From Thiorhodococcus minor (lineage in GTDB: Bacteria > Pseudomonadota > Gammaproteobacteria > Chromatiales > Chromatiaceae): a stretch of DNA of 64,000 nt. How positions within the stretch are numbered: position 1 is the stretch's first letter; each line of letters starts with the position of its first letter. The notes below the pieces were generated by a model that saw nothing but the letters and a program-made list of their open reading frames with translations, did not search any database and was not told the DNA's origin. The position numbers and the translations under genes are program-made. The stretch spans positions 1 to 64,000 of the forward strand of contig NZ_JAAIJQ010000020.1 in NCBI RefSeq assembly GCF_010820565.1, written 5' to 3'. This document shows, piece after piece, positions 18,552-30,385 of this stretch.

Positions 18552-20528
18552 ATGTACGCGACCCCGGAAACCGGTGATGGCTGGATCACCCAAATCATCT
18601 CCACCGACGACTCAGGCTTCACCGTCACCGCGCGCTTCTCCATCTCAAGCGAGTTCCGCAGGCTGGCCGGCGGCCGCGAGGCGGACCTGGTATTCGCGGC
18701 GCGCAGCCGACTCGCACGCCTCGGCATCAACATCCTGCCACTCGGCACAACCGCCTTCGATGGCGACTACTGCGACCTTCAGCTACGCATTCTCGCCGCG
18801 ATCCACTCCTATGGCATCGGCGAGCACCTGGAGCGGATCGTGGTGCCCGGGCTGCGCGTGGGACGCCTGGTGTTCTGCCCGGCCGACAACCGCCTGGACT
18901 CTGCGAGCGTCCACGCACTGATTCGCAACAACCAGCTTCAGGTTCCCGCCGGCTTTTCGCTCGACGGCAACGGCTATCTCATCATCCGGCCGCAGCAGCA
19001 GATCTTTCGCTTTCAGAAGCCGCTGACGCCCGAGGAGGTCACGGCCATCGCAACCCACGCCGATGGCAAGGACCTGCTCAATCGGCTGCAGATCCGCGAG
19101 CAGGTCGACCACATCGAGCTGTTGCCGAACGACGGCCTGGTGACCGCCTGCTCCATGTTCCTGCACCGCCACTACATCGTCCTCAGAAACCTGGACGAGT
19201 CGCTCGGCTTCCACCTGCAGGCGACGGTGCTCGACCCTATTTCGACCCGCGGCACCAAAGTCTATCTGGAGTTCATCAATCGCACCGCGCAGCTGATCAT
19301 CAATCCGAGCGTCGCGGCCTCGGTCCACGAGGCCGTCCGGATCGATCCCAAGCCCCGCTATTGGCACGGACATTCGACCGAGCACCCGGATGCTTGCGAG
19401 ACAACGGGCCAGACCGGGTGCCGCGCCCTGCTCGAGATCTTCGACCGCTTCGAGGCCACACCTGTGCACGACCGCTATTCGCACCGGATGGTCGCGGTCG
19501 CGCGCGATCCTCAGGCCCTGCTCGGCGGCGGCGACCCCGATCTGGTCTGGAGCCAGCCAGATCGCCCCAGAGACCCGCGCGGCGGGACCGATCTCGCCGC
19601 GAGCCCAGTCACCCAGGGACTCGGGTCGGGAGCACCCATCGAGTGCGGAACCCAGCTGCTCGAGCAACTGCCCGACGGAGCCGAGGCGACCTTGCTGCTC
19701 GGCTATTTCCCGAACCTGATCGAGCACAGTCAGATCTGCACCGCCGCTTTGCGCAAGGCCATTCGGCGCATTGTGCTCAGACGCGCCTCGTTCGAGCACG
19801 GCCCCTTCCTCTCGGCCCGCGACCATGGGCGCCTCGCCGACTACGAGGGCTTGGGACTCGAGGTCTTTTGGTGCAATGAGGACCGCGGACACATCGTTCG
19901 CCACGTCTTCCGCGGACTGCGCGGTTATTTCACCACGCCCGACAAGGTCGACAGATTCGGCTCTTGCCTCATCTTCGCCATCTATGGCTCTACCAAGCCG
20001 CTCAACGACCGGGCGGAGCATCAGATCGAGCAACTTCTCGCGAACCTGCGCGCCCTCTTCGGCAGCGATATCGGCATCCTCACCGGCGGCGGGCCGGGCG
20101 CCATGCAGCAGGTCACGGATATTGCCCATCGGCTCGGACTCATGGTGGGCTCGAGCTTCATCGAGACGGTCGATCAGACGACCAACCAGAGCGCGGAGTT
20201 CTACCAAACCTTCCAGGCCCGCAGCCGACAGGCGCGCCAGCGCTGGTTCGAGATCGCGAGCTTTCATCTCTTCCTGGTCGGCGGGGTCGGCACACTGGAA
20301 GAGATCGGCCTCACCCTCACCGACATGAAGCTGGGCGTCATCGAGACCGCCCCATTGGTCTTTTTCGACGGCACGGGCAATGAGCTCTACTGGAAAGGAC
20401 TGCAAGAGCAGCTCGCGCACATGGCGCGCCTGGGGCGCGTGCCCGCCTGGCTTATCGAGCAGATCCTGATGACGACAGACCCGGATGCCGTACCCCACTT
20501 CTACAAGCAGGCGCTGCGCCTCGGCTGA
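18552..20528 (+). CDS. Large LOG/lysine-decarboxylase-fold protein with unknown N-terminal region
   Basis: 658 residues from ATG 18552, which has AGGA 6 nt upstream; an alternative ATG at 18486 adds 22 residues without a ribosome-binding site. The C-terminal third is a LOG/TIGR00730-type Rossmann domain. It contains FGSCLIFAIYGST, ILTGGGPGAMQQVTDIAHRLG, Arg-rich RSRQARQRWFEIA and LVGGVGTLEEIGLTLTDMKLG. In LOG phosphoribohydrolases the last motif is PGGxGTxxE; the first Pro is Val here. The N-terminal 400 residues match nothing I recognise; they include YCDLQLRILAAIHSYGIGEH and a Gly/Asp-rich linker around 330-365. E. coli PpnN (454) is the nearest known multi-domain relative in concept, but its flanking domains differ. 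A nucleotide-cleaving or nucleotide-sensing role is likely; the substrate is unknown. Confidence 0.75.
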   Translation: MYATPETGDGWITQIISTDDSGFTVTARFSISSEFRRLAGGREADLVFAARSRLARLGINILPLGTTAFDGDYCDLQLRILAAIHSYGIGEHLERIVVPGLRVGRLVFCPADNRLDSASVHALIRNNQLQVPAGFSLDGNGYLIIRPQQQIFRFQKPLTPEEVTAIATHADGKDLLNRLQIREQVDHIELLPNDGLVTACSMFLHRHYIVLRNLDESLGFHLQATVLDPISTRGTKVYLEFINRTAQLIINPSVAASVHEAVRIDPKPRYWHGHSTEHPDACETTGQTGCRALLEIFDRFEATPVHDRYSHRMVAVARDPQALLGGGDPDLVWSQPDRPRDPRGGTDLAASPVTQGLGSGAPIECGTQLLEQLPDGAEATLLLGYFPNLIEHSQICTAALRKAIRRIVLRRASFEHGPFLSARDHGRLADYEGLGLEVFWCNEDRGHIVRHVFRGLRGYFTTPDKVDRFGSCLIFAIYGSTKPLNDRAEHQIEQLLANLRALFGSDIGILTGGGPGAMQQVTDIAHRLGLMVGSSFIETVDQTTNQSAEFYQTFQARSRQARQRWFEIASFHLFLVGGVGTLEEIGLTLTDMKLGVIETAPLVFFDGTGNELYWKGLQEQLAHMARLGRVPAWLIEQILMTTDPDAVPHFYKQALRLG

Positions 20529-20960
20529 GCGCGCGAGGCGCACAGGACACCCCGCGAAAAGTCGGATACCCCACGGCCAGAAGGCGGAAACCGACTCGTG
20601 CAGCGCCAGGGGATTCCCCATCCGAATCATCCGAGACAAGCATCTCGTTGCGGTAAGCCCCGTGACAGAGAGGATCGAAATCAGGACAATCCCAGCCGGG
20701 TATTGAACCGACATCCAAGTACAGAGCGAGCTAGAGAGACGGACTGAGCGCGCGCAACAGGACCCCGGTCATCGACGGCTAGCGGCATGGGAGCCAGTGC
20801 CGGGGCCCCGAGTCATTCGCAGGACACCCGCGCGGCGGAGCGCCCTCCTACCCGCTAGCTAGCTGACAGCCCGACGCAACCGGGCTGTCGACATTCTCAC
20901 TTGGTCGCCCGGCAGGCCGCGCGCATCGACGCCGCGACCGTCTGGGCTCGCGACAAGGCA
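20529..20960. other. Intergenic region before zapD, with a 9-bp hairpin
   Basis: About 430 bases without a supported gene. A perfect stem, GACAGCCCG (20865-20873) and CGGGCTGTC (20881-20889) with a 7-nt loop, lies 72 nt before zapD. It is not followed by a T-tract, so it is not a standard terminator. It may be a leader structure or an operator. Confidence 0.5.
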
Positions 20961-21728
20961 GTGTCTACATTGATCACTTTCGAACATCCGCTGAACGAGC
21001 GCATCCGCACCTTCCTCCGCCTCGAGCACCTGTTCAGGCAGCTCGATGTCTTCGTGCACCAAGAGGACCCGCGCGGATCGCGCTGCGCGATCGCGATCCT
21101 GCTCGATATCGTCGCCGTCACCGCGCGCGCCGATGTTCGCAACGAGCTGCTCAAGGAGCTCGACCGCCATATCGCCAACCTGAACCGCCTATCCTCGCAG
21201 CGCGGCGTCGATCCGACCGCCCTGAATCAGGTCATGGATGACCTCAAGCGGGCCGTCGATGCCATCCACGCGCTCAACGGCCCGATCGGCCACGTGGCGC
21301 GCGAGGACGACTTCCTCAAGGCCATCGCCCAACGCAGCAGTATCCCCGGCGGCACTTGCAGCTTCGATCTGCCGCACTTCCATTACTGGCTGATCCAGGA
21401 CGCCGAGCTGCGCCAGACGCGATTCACGGAATGGCTCCACGACCTCAAGCCCGCGATCGAGGCCATCGCGCTCGCGCTGTCGCTGGTGCGCTCGAGCTCG
21501 GCCTCGCGCCGGGTCACGGCCGAGGGTGGCTTCTATCAAGAGGCACTGGACTCGGTCGCCCCAGCCCAGATGCTGCGGGTCGCCGTTGCCGCGGATCAGG
21601 GCATCTTTCCAGAGATCAGCGGTCACAAGAATCGCTTCAGCATTCGCTTCATGAAGGCCGAAGCGCGCGGACGCGCGACACAGCATTTCAAGGACGTCGA
21701 GTTCAAGCTGACCTGCTGCGTGTTCTAG
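20961..21728 (+). CDS. zapD: Cell division protein ZapD
   Basis: Cytoplasmic FtsZ-associated protein that bundles and cross-links protofilaments at midcell; 255 residues (E. coli 247). The N-terminus ITFEHPLNERIRTFLRLEHLF is diagnostic. Further signatures are CSFDLPHFHYWL, EWLHDLKPAIEAIALALSLVR, GFYQEALD, EISGHKNRFSIRFM and FKLTCCVF at the end. The start is GTG at 20961 by homology, although the ribosome-binding site (AAGG) is close; an upstream in-frame start at 20901 would add 20 non-conserved residues. Followed by yacG, as in other gammaproteobacteria, but coaE is not in front. Confidence 0.94.
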   Translation: MSTLITFEHPLNERIRTFLRLEHLFRQLDVFVHQEDPRGSRCAIAILLDIVAVTARADVRNELLKELDRHIANLNRLSSQRGVDPTALNQVMDDLKRAVDAIHALNGPIGHVAREDDFLKAIAQRSSIPGGTCSFDLPHFHYWLIQDAELRQTRFTEWLHDLKPAIEAIALALSLVRSSSASRRVTAEGGFYQEALDSVAPAQMLRVAVAADQGIFPEISGHKNRFSIRFMKAEARGRATQHFKDVEFKLTCCVF

Positions 21729-21797
21729 GGCACGTCGCAAAATCGCCCCGGCGCTGACGTGAATCTGGTGATCGATTGCCGCAGGTCGATTTCAAAG

Positions 21798-21998
21798 ATG
21801 GTGAAAATGGTTGCATGCCCGCACTGCGGGCGCCCGGTCGAGTGGACCGAGATATCGCGATGGCGTCCCTTCTGCAGTGAGCGCTGCCGGCTGATCGACC
21901 TAGGCGACTGGATCGAAGAGAACCACAGGATCAGCGATCCGACAGATGCCCCGAGCGAGGATCCGCCGCCATCCGAGGACGGACCGCCGCATCATTGA
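21798..21998 (+). CDS. yacG: DNA gyrase inhibitor YacG
   Basis: Small zinc protein of 66 residues that binds GyrB. The four zinc ligands are in [10 protein letters not shown] and [14 protein letters not shown], and the conserved acidic tail follows. ATG 21798 gives the family length (E. coli 65); the frame is open from GTG 21759, which is less likely. Follows zapD by about 70 nt on the same strand. Confidence 0.93.
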   Translation: MVKMVACPHCGRPVEWTEISRWRPFCSERCRLIDLGDWIEENHRISDPTDAPSEDPPPSEDGPPHH

Positions 21999-22067
21999 GG
22001 GGCATTCGCTCGGGTCCGGACCGAGCCCGGCGTCAGGCCGGAAAATGGAAAGGAAGCGCTCAGCCTG

Positions 22068-22106
22068 AAGGAAGCTGTCAGCTCCCAGCCTCCAGCAGCC
22101 AGCTTT
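22068..22106. repeat. Dispersed 39-nt repeat, copy 2, in a repeat-rich spacer
   Basis: Matches 1534-1572 at 33 of 39 positions in the same orientation. The surrounding convergent spacer (21999-22175) is rich in CAGCC/GGCTGG words, such as GATGGAGGCTAATGGCTGG, and looks like a degenerate block of the same repeat family. Confidence 0.6.
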
Positions 22107-22175
22107 ACGGAATCCGTCAGCTGGCCTCCCTCCGCGATGGAGGCTAATGGCTGGAGGCCGGCCGCCCTCTTAGGC

Positions 22176-23114
22176 TCAAGCAGGCCAGAGCCCGCGAATC
22201 GCGGCGATCCCCTGGCCGCCACGCACGAAGACCTCGGCGCAATCGGAGGGAGCGAGACCCCCAAGGGCATAGACCGGCAGGGCCGCCTGGTCGACGAGCC
22301 TCGCGAACCCCTCCCATCCGAGGGGCGCGGCACCTGGATGACTCTGTGTCGGCTCGACTGGCGACAGCACGGCGTAATCCAGCCCGAGCTCGGCGGCGCG
22401 GGCTAGCTGAGGGAGGTCGTGGCAGGAGGCGCCGACGATCTCATCGACGCGACCCGGCCTTGCCGCAAGCCCCATGAGCCGCGCACTGGTCAGGTGGACT
22501 CCATGACGCGGCAGCTGGCCTGCAGCCCCAAGATCGCGATTCAGCAGCAGGCGCGCGCCGGCCCGCTCGCAAACCACATAGGCATCCGAGGCCAGGCTTC
22601 GGAAGGCAGCGTCCGCGAGCCCGTGCGCTCGCAGCTGCACCAGCCGAATCCCCCCTGCCAAGGCCCGCTCCAACCTGGAGAGGAATGCGCTCGGCTGCCC
22701 GGGGTCTTCGCCCGTGATCATGAGTCGGTCGGGTAGCCGCAAGGCATTGATGATCGGACGGTCCGCCGCCGGGAAGCGCGTCGGATTCATAGCCTCCGGA
22801 TGCTCCCAGGCGAGCGGCTGAGCTTCACGACCGACCGGCGTGCCCGCGTAGGCTTCGACCCGATGCACGTCGAGCAGGACGCGGCGATCACAATAATCGT
22901 GATGGATGCGGATCAGCGGCCGGCTTGCTTCGACCTCGATGCCCAGCTCTTCCCACAGCTCGCGCCTCAGCCCCTGCTCGGGGCGCTCGCCCGGCTCCAG
23001 CTTGCCGCCGGGAAACTCCCAGAGGCCGCCTTGGTGCACGTGATCCGGTCGTCTCGCGACCAGGATCCGGCCGGCACCGTCCGCGACGGCCCCCGCCATG
23101 ACATGAATTCGCAT
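22176..23114 (-). CDS. Nudix hydrolase fused to a ThiE/TenI-like domain
   Basis: Bifunctional-looking protein of 312 residues. The N-terminal MutT-type Nudix domain has GGLWEFPGGKLEPGERPEQ and the box REL-x-EELGI (Glu ligands in RRELWEELGI); MutT-type members hydrolyse oxidised dGTP. The C-terminal 170 residues form a thiamine-phosphate-synthase-like barrel (VQLRAHG, LLLNRD, GVHLTSA, GASCHDLPQLARA, DYAVLSPVEPTQSHPG, VYALGGL). This fusion is common in gammaproteobacteria next to argJ and secA. The C-terminal barrel lacks neighbouring thiamine genes, so its role is uncertain. Its start lies 4 nt after the argJ stop. Confidence 0.93.
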   Translation of the reverse strand: MRIHVMAGAVADGAGRILVARRPDHVHQGGLWEFPGGKLEPGERPEQGLRRELWEELGIEVEASRPLIRIHHDYCDRRVLLDVHRVEAYAGTPVGREAQPLAWEHPEAMNPTRFPAADRPIINALRLPDRLMITGEDPGQPSAFLSRLERALAGGIRLVQLRAHGLADAAFRSLASDAYVVCERAGARLLLNRDLGAAGQLPRHGVHLTSARLMGLAARPGRVDEIVGASCHDLPQLARAAELGLDYAVLSPVEPTQSHPGAAPLGWEGFARLVDQAALPVYALGGLAPSDCAEVFVRGGQGIAAIRGLWPA

Positions 23115-23118
23115 CGCG

Positions 23119-24330
23119 CTAGGTGCGGTACTCTGCGTTGATCCGGACGTAATCGTAGGAGAGATCGCAGGTCAGGACCCGCGCCTGGACATGACCACGC
23201 CCGAGCAGGATCCGGATCGCGATCTCCGGCTCGGCCATGACTGCCGCGCCCAGGGCTTCTTCATAGCCCTGCGCTCGCCCGCCGTCCTCCACGATCAGGA
23301 CGTCGCCCAGGAAGATGCTGATTCGGCCGACCTCGAGATCGGGAACGCCCGCCCTCCCGACGGCCGCGAGGATGCGGCCCCAGTTCGGGTCGGAGGCGAA
23401 AAGCGCGGTCTTGACCAGCGGCGAATGGGCGACCGTGTAGGCGACCTGACGCGCCTCGGCGATCTCACGGGCGCCCTGAACGTCAATGGTGACGAGCTTG
23501 GTCGCACCCTCGGCATCTCGCACGATGTCCGTCGCAAGGTCGACGCAAAGCGCCTCGATCGCCGACGACAGGGCGGCATAGTCTGCGCTCTCGCTGTCGG
23601 CGATCGGCGCACCGCCGAGCGCACCCGTCGCGACCAGGACGCAAGCGTCGTTGGTGGAGGTATCCCCATCGACGGTGATGCTGTTGAACGACCGATCCAC
23701 GGCAACCTGAAGGCATTGCTGGAGCAGGTCCGGCGCCACGGCCGCATCGGTCGCCAGGAAGGCGAGCATGGTCGCCATATCCGGGCAGATCATCCCCGCC
23801 CCCTTGGCGATCCCCGTGACCGTTACGCATTTCCCGGCGATCTCGACCTGGCGTGTCCTCAGCTTAGGGACATTGTCCGTGGTCATGATGGCCCGGGCGG
23901 CATCCGGCCAGGCATCGGCAGACATGGCCCCGACCAAGGCCGGCAAGGCAGTCGCGATACGCTCGACGGGGAGATGCTCGCCGATCACGCCCGTCGAGAA
24001 GGGGAGCACCTCCTCGGGCCGGCAGCCGACGGCCTTTGCGAGCGCCTCGCAGGATGCTCTCGCGGCCGCAAGCCCGCGTCGCCCGGTCCCTGCATTGGCG
24101 TTGCCCGAATTGATGAGCAGATAGCGCGGCGACCCTTGCGCCAGGTGCTGGCGAGCGACGGTGACGGGCGCCGCGCAGAAGGCGTTGCGCGTGAAGACCG
24201 CGGCGCAGCTGCTTCCTGGCTGCAGCTCCAGCGCGACCAGGTCGTCGCGACCTTGATAACGAATCCCGGCGCCAACGGCTGCCAGACGAATGCCGGAGAC
24301 GGGGGGGAAACTAAGGCCTGGGGCGCTCAT
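23119..24330 (-). CDS. argJ: Bifunctional ornithine acetyltransferase/N-acetylglutamate synthase ArgJ
   Basis: Transfers acetyl from N-acetylornithine to glutamate in the cyclic arginine pathway and can also use acetyl-CoA; 403 residues. The self-cleavage site lies in KGAGMICPDMATML (before the Thr), giving alpha and beta chains. Other signatures are FTRNAFCAAPV, INSGNANAGTG, FSTGVIGE, SFNSITVDGDTSTND, NWGRILAAVGRAG and the C-terminal YDYVRINAEYRT. Start is ATG 24330, with weak ribosome binding. Between secA and the Nudix gene, with a repeat-containing spacer upstream. Confidence 0.97.
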   Translation of the reverse strand: MSAPGLSFPPVSGIRLAAVGAGIRYQGRDDLVALELQPGSSCAAVFTRNAFCAAPVTVARQHLAQGSPRYLLINSGNANAGTGRRGLAAARASCEALAKAVGCRPEEVLPFSTGVIGEHLPVERIATALPALVGAMSADAWPDAARAIMTTDNVPKLRTRQVEIAGKCVTVTGIAKGAGMICPDMATMLAFLATDAAVAPDLLQQCLQVAVDRSFNSITVDGDTSTNDACVLVATGALGGAPIADSESADYAALSSAIEALCVDLATDIVRDAEGATKLVTIDVQGAREIAEARQVAYTVAHSPLVKTALFASDPNWGRILAAVGRAGVPDLEVGRISIFLGDVLIVEDGGRAQGYEEALGAAVMAEPEIAIRILLGRGHVQARVLTCDLSYDYVRINAEYRT

Positions 24331-24336
24331 AAACAA

Positions 24337-24517
24337 TTGAACCTAGATTCGGCAATCGGAACCGCAAAGGCGCCAAGGACGCCAAGTAAAACAAAGGGTT
24401 GCTCAATGCATCCATGTCGCCCATTGGGTGAGTAAGCTCCACTCCGCAACGCATTGAAATCCTTTGCGCTCTTAGCGCGCTTTGCGGTTCAACAGCTCTT
24501 TTCAGGTTGAACCTAGA
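24337..24517. repeat. Inverted-repeat element flanked by 11-bp direct repeats
   Basis: TTGAACCTAGA occurs at 24337-24347 and again at 24507-24517. Between them, arms GAACCGCAAAG (24359-24369) and CTTTGCGGTTC (24480-24490) form an inverted repeat enclosing about 110 nt. The layout, terminal inverted arms inside a short direct repeat, resembles a non-coding miniature mobile element, but no coding remnant is present. The spacer from 24518 to 24849 holds nothing else recognised. Confidence 0.55.
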
Positions 24518-24849
24518 AAAGGCTGCGAGCCGCCAGCTCAAAGCCTTGTTCCGGCGGTGCTCTCGGGTGTCCTGCGCACCCCCGTAGGTCAGCAACCGGC
24601 CTGGTGGCAATAACCCAAGCAGCTGACTAGACGCTGGCGGAGGCTTGCCCACCCATATTCGGTGTGGCGCCGTCGAGCAGGGAGAGTAGCCGCGCCAACG
24701 CAGGTGTCGATGGGGCCACTCAGCTGGATTCGAGCCAGTGCGCGAGTGGTCGGGGTCGCGGATAACGCAAACCCCTGCGGCGAGCAAGACGCCCGCCCCA
24801 GTCTCGCCTTACCGCAAGGCCCCTGCGACTGGGACGAGCGGCGATAGCA

Positions 24850-27678
<2,829 letters not shown>

Positions 27679-27779
27679 CGAATGAGAATTGGGCTGTCGC
27701 AGAAATCGGCGGATGATACCGGATTTCGATGACGAAGGTGGGAAGGCGTTTCTTCAGGAGAAACGCCCGCACGTTGAAA

Positions 27780-28706
27780 TCAGCTATCCAGGTCCGAGCC
27801 AGTGGAGGCGATTGCTTGCCGTGGCTTGGAGCGCAGATAGGGCATGGGGTTGATCGCCTTGTCGCCGCGCCGGACTTCGAAGTGGACATGTGGCCCGGTC
27901 GCGGTACCAGTCGCTCCCACGGTCGCGATCTTCTGCCCCTGACGGACCAACTGCCCCTCTTTGACGAGATTTCGCGAATTGTGGGCATATCGGGTTATCA
28001 GGCCATCGATATGACGAATATCGACGACATTTCCGTAGCCGCCCTTGCGTCCGCTGAAGGCGACGACACCATCGGCGACGGCGAAGATCGGCGCACCGCG
28101 CGGACTGGCGAAATCGACGCCATCGTGGAAGAGGCGCACCTTCTTGACCGGATGAACCCGGAAGCCGTAGTTGGAGGAGACATAGCCAGAGCGAACGGGC
28201 CAGCCCGCGGGCAGTGCCTTGCGCGCCAGGTCCTTCTCCACGATGAAATCCTGAATCAGGTCCAGCTTACGCTCGCGGTCCTGGATCAAGGCGATCACGT
28301 TCGTCAGCTCGCTTGCAAGCTCCTTGATCGTGTAGTCTTTGACCGCCCCCTGATCGGGCCCACCTTGAGGTGGAGGGTCTTCAAAGTCGAACTCCTCCGG
28401 ATTGAGCCCGGACATCTCGACAAGCCGCTCACCGAGCGCGTCGAGCCGCGTCAGTCGAGCTTGCATCTCCCCAAGACGGACGACGACCGCATCCATGTCA
28501 TCCGAAGCTCGCGGCTGGGCCTGGGGACGACTGGCGACCTCGTCGGCATGGGGGCGCTCGATGGTGATGCTCGCAACGCTAGGAGCTGCCGCATAGCGCC
28601 CGACCCAATACCCGAGCGCCACCCCGGTCAAGGAAAAAGTCAGGACGGCAAGAATGATGATGACGGCATGCCCGCGACTCGCTCGAGCCATGTCTCTATG
28701 ACGCAT
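27780..28706 (-). CDS. M23-family envelope metallopeptidase
   Basis: LytM-type peptidase or divisome-regulator-like protein, 308 residues. One N-terminal TM helix (AVIIILAVLTFSLTGVALGY), a helical region, then a C-terminal M23 domain with zinc motifs FHDGVDFASPRG (HxxxD) and GPHVHFEVRRGD (HxH), and GYVSSNYGFRVHPV. All expected ligands are present, so it is probably an active peptidoglycan endopeptidase. Start ATG 28706, or ATG 28691 five codons later. It lies upstream of secA on the same strand and is divergent from dciA across a spacer containing a perfect hairpin. Confidence 0.92.
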   Translation of the reverse strand: MRHRDMARASRGHAVIIILAVLTFSLTGVALGYWVGRYAAAPSVASITIERPHADEVASRPQAQPRASDDMDAVVVRLGEMQARLTRLDALGERLVEMSGLNPEEFDFEDPPPQGGPDQGAVKDYTIKELASELTNVIALIQDRERKLDLIQDFIVEKDLARKALPAGWPVRSGYVSSNYGFRVHPVKKVRLFHDGVDFASPRGAPIFAVADGVVAFSGRKGGYGNVVDIRHIDGLITRYAHNSRNLVKEGQLVRQGQKIATVGATGTATGPHVHFEVRRGDKAINPMPYLRSKPRQAIASTGSDLDS

Positions 28707-28748
28707 GATTTTCTCTGCTGCTGATCGATCGTGGTTGGTGCACGCACG

Positions 28749-28771
28749 CGCTTCTGACGGAGTCAGAAGCG
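28749..28771. repeat. Perfect 10-bp inverted repeat between M23 and dciA
   Basis: CGCTTCTGAC (28749-28758) and GTCAGAAGCG (28762-28771) pair perfectly around a GGA loop. It lies in the divergent promoter region of two genes and has no T-tract, so an operator is as likely as a transcript hairpin. Confidence 0.55.
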
Positions 28772-28855
28772 AAGGCCGCGACGCCCCGACACCCTTGGAG
28801 GTCAGCGCAAAGCCACATCGCTGTCGATACGACGGCTAGCTAGGAGGTGCCTGGT

Positions 28856-29317
28856 GTGCGTACGCGATTTTCGCATATTCGAGATTTGCTGAAGACGAGC
28901 AAGGCGGCCCGCCCCTTACTGGACCAGGTGCGTCAGGATTCGCAACTTCGCGACGCCGTGCGGGAATCGCTCCCCTTGACGCTCAGACCGCACCTCGCTG
29001 ACGCCATCATAAACGGAGCGACGGTCACGATTTTATTCGATTCGCCATCTTGGCAGACCAAGGGGCGATTTTTTGCCGATCGAATCATCGCGTCATTGAG
29101 GGATAGAGGGATAGAGCACGCCACATTCAGGGCGCGCCCCAAATCAGGAGCGGCCGCACCAGGGCCATCCGCCCCTCCGGGGAAGCCACGCCTATCGAGC
29201 CTTGTCGTCGCACACCTCTACGAAGCCGCGGATCATCAGAGCGACCCTCAGTTGAGCGAGGCGATCAGAAGGATCGCGCGCCATCACGATCAGAGCGCAC
29301 CCACTGAGGCAACCTAG
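28856..29317 (+). CDS. dciA: DciA-like protein (DUF721), replicative helicase loading
   Basis: Predicted DnaB helicase operator/loader of the DciA type, 153 residues. The KH-like core has [41 protein letters not shown], matching the DUF721 pattern. The C-terminal tail is low-complexity and helical. Start is GTG 28856, because AGGAGG sits 8 nt upstream; GTG at 28847 overlaps that site. The stop codon shares the tetranucleotide CTAG (29314-29317) with the convergent lpxC stop. Its place beside lpxC and secA is typical of gammaproteobacteria lacking dnaC. Confidence 0.85.
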   Translation: MRTRFSHIRDLLKTSKAARPLLDQVRQDSQLRDAVRESLPLTLRPHLADAIINGATVTILFDSPSWQTKGRFFADRIIASLRDRGIEHATFRARPKSGAAAPGPSAPPGKPRLSSLVVAHLYEAADHQSDPQLSEAIRRIARHHDQSAPTEAT

Positions 29318-30225
29318 AGGGCGGGCACTGGCTGGGCGTAGCAGATCGGCGCGGCAGCGGAATCCTCGTAAACCACCTCCTCCCAAGCGGATTCATCTGC
29401 CGCGAGGGCGCAGAGCAGCCGGTTGTTCAAGGCGTGACCGGACTTGTAGCCGTAGAAGGAGCCGATCAGCGTATGGCCCAGGAGATAGAGGTCGCCAATC
29501 GCGTCCAAGATCTTGTGCCGCACGAACTCATCATCATAGCGCAGCCCCTCTTCGTTCAAGACCCGGTACTCGTCGACGACGACCGCGTTGTCCAGGCTTC
29601 CGCCGAGCGCCAGGTTCTGTTGGCGCAGCGCCTCGATCTCCCGCAAGAACCCAAAGGTGCGTGCGCGACTCAGCTCTCGCACGAATGACGTCGTCGAGAA
29701 GTCGACTTGCGCCTGGTTCGTCTCGGCACTGAACGCAGGATGATCGAAATCGATCGCAAACGCCATCTTGAAGCCGTTGTAAGGCTCGAAGCACGCGATC
29801 TTGTCACCATCGCGTACCTCGATCGGACGCTTGATGCGAATGAAGCGCTTCGCCTTTCCTTGCTCTTCGACTCCCGCCGACTGCAAGAGAAAGACGAAAG
29901 GCGCGGCACTCCCGTCCATGATCGGCACCTCGGCCGCGCTCAGATCGACATAGGCGTTGTCGATCCCCAGACCGGCAAAGGCCGCCAATAGATGCTCGAC
30001 CGTTGAGATCCTCACGCCTCCCTCGACCAAGGTCGTGGAGAGGCGCGTATCACCCACGGTGAAGGGCGTCGCCTTGATCTCGACCGGGGCATCCAAGTCG
30101 AGACGCCGAAACCGGATACCGGTATCTGGTGCAGCCGGCCGGAGAGTCAGCTCGACCTTTTCGCCCGTGTGCAAGCCTACACCGGTGGCCCGGATCACAT
30201 TTTTCAAGGTACGCTGCTTGAGCAT
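29314..30225 (-). CDS. lpxC: UDP-3-O-acyl-N-acetylglucosamine deacetylase LpxC
   Basis: Zinc deacetylase committing UDP-acyl-GlcNAc to lipid A synthesis; 303 residues. Begins [20 protein letters not shown]. Zinc ligands are in STVEHLLAA (His78) and [13 protein letters not shown] (His and Asp); the catalytic Glu lies just before His78, and the basic catalytic region is [15 protein letters not shown]. It follows ftsZ as in E. coli, but the 256-nt AT-richer gap suggests its own promoter. Confidence 0.98.
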   Translation of the reverse strand: MLKQRTLKNVIRATGVGLHTGEKVELTLRPAAPDTGIRFRRLDLDAPVEIKATPFTVGDTRLSTTLVEGGVRISTVEHLLAAFAGLGIDNAYVDLSAAEVPIMDGSAAPFVFLLQSAGVEEQGKAKRFIRIKRPIEVRDGDKIACFEPYNGFKMAFAIDFDHPAFSAETNQAQVDFSTTSFVRELSRARTFGFLREIEALRQQNLALGGSLDNAVVVDEYRVLNEEGLRYDDEFVRHKILDAIGDLYLLGHTLIGSFYGYKSGHALNNRLLCALAADESAWEEVVYEDSAAAPICYAQPVPAL

Positions 30226-30385
30226 CGATCGGGACCCCCCTTAGCAATCCCCGCCGGCATATTCCGAGCATCAGCTCGCCCAACCGCGTCTATCACCACA
30301 CCAGCGCAGCCAGGCCTGGCCAAGAATACGCAGGCTACAGGTTTGCGCTGAGCCACGGACGACGCTGAGGACTTTCGGTAGGCTA

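Noticed and set aside
18783-20714. 643-codon open frame on the minus strand
   Set aside because: Lies fully antisense to the LOG-domain gene, has no recognisable motif or ribosome-binding site, and has the Ala/Arg/Glu composition of a GC-rich shadow frame.
20865-20889. Rho-independent terminator before zapD
   Set aside because: The stem is perfect, but no T-run follows on either strand.
23191-24435. 414-codon plus-strand frame over argJ
   Set aside because: Shadow of argJ with His/Arg/Asp-rich, motif-free translation.
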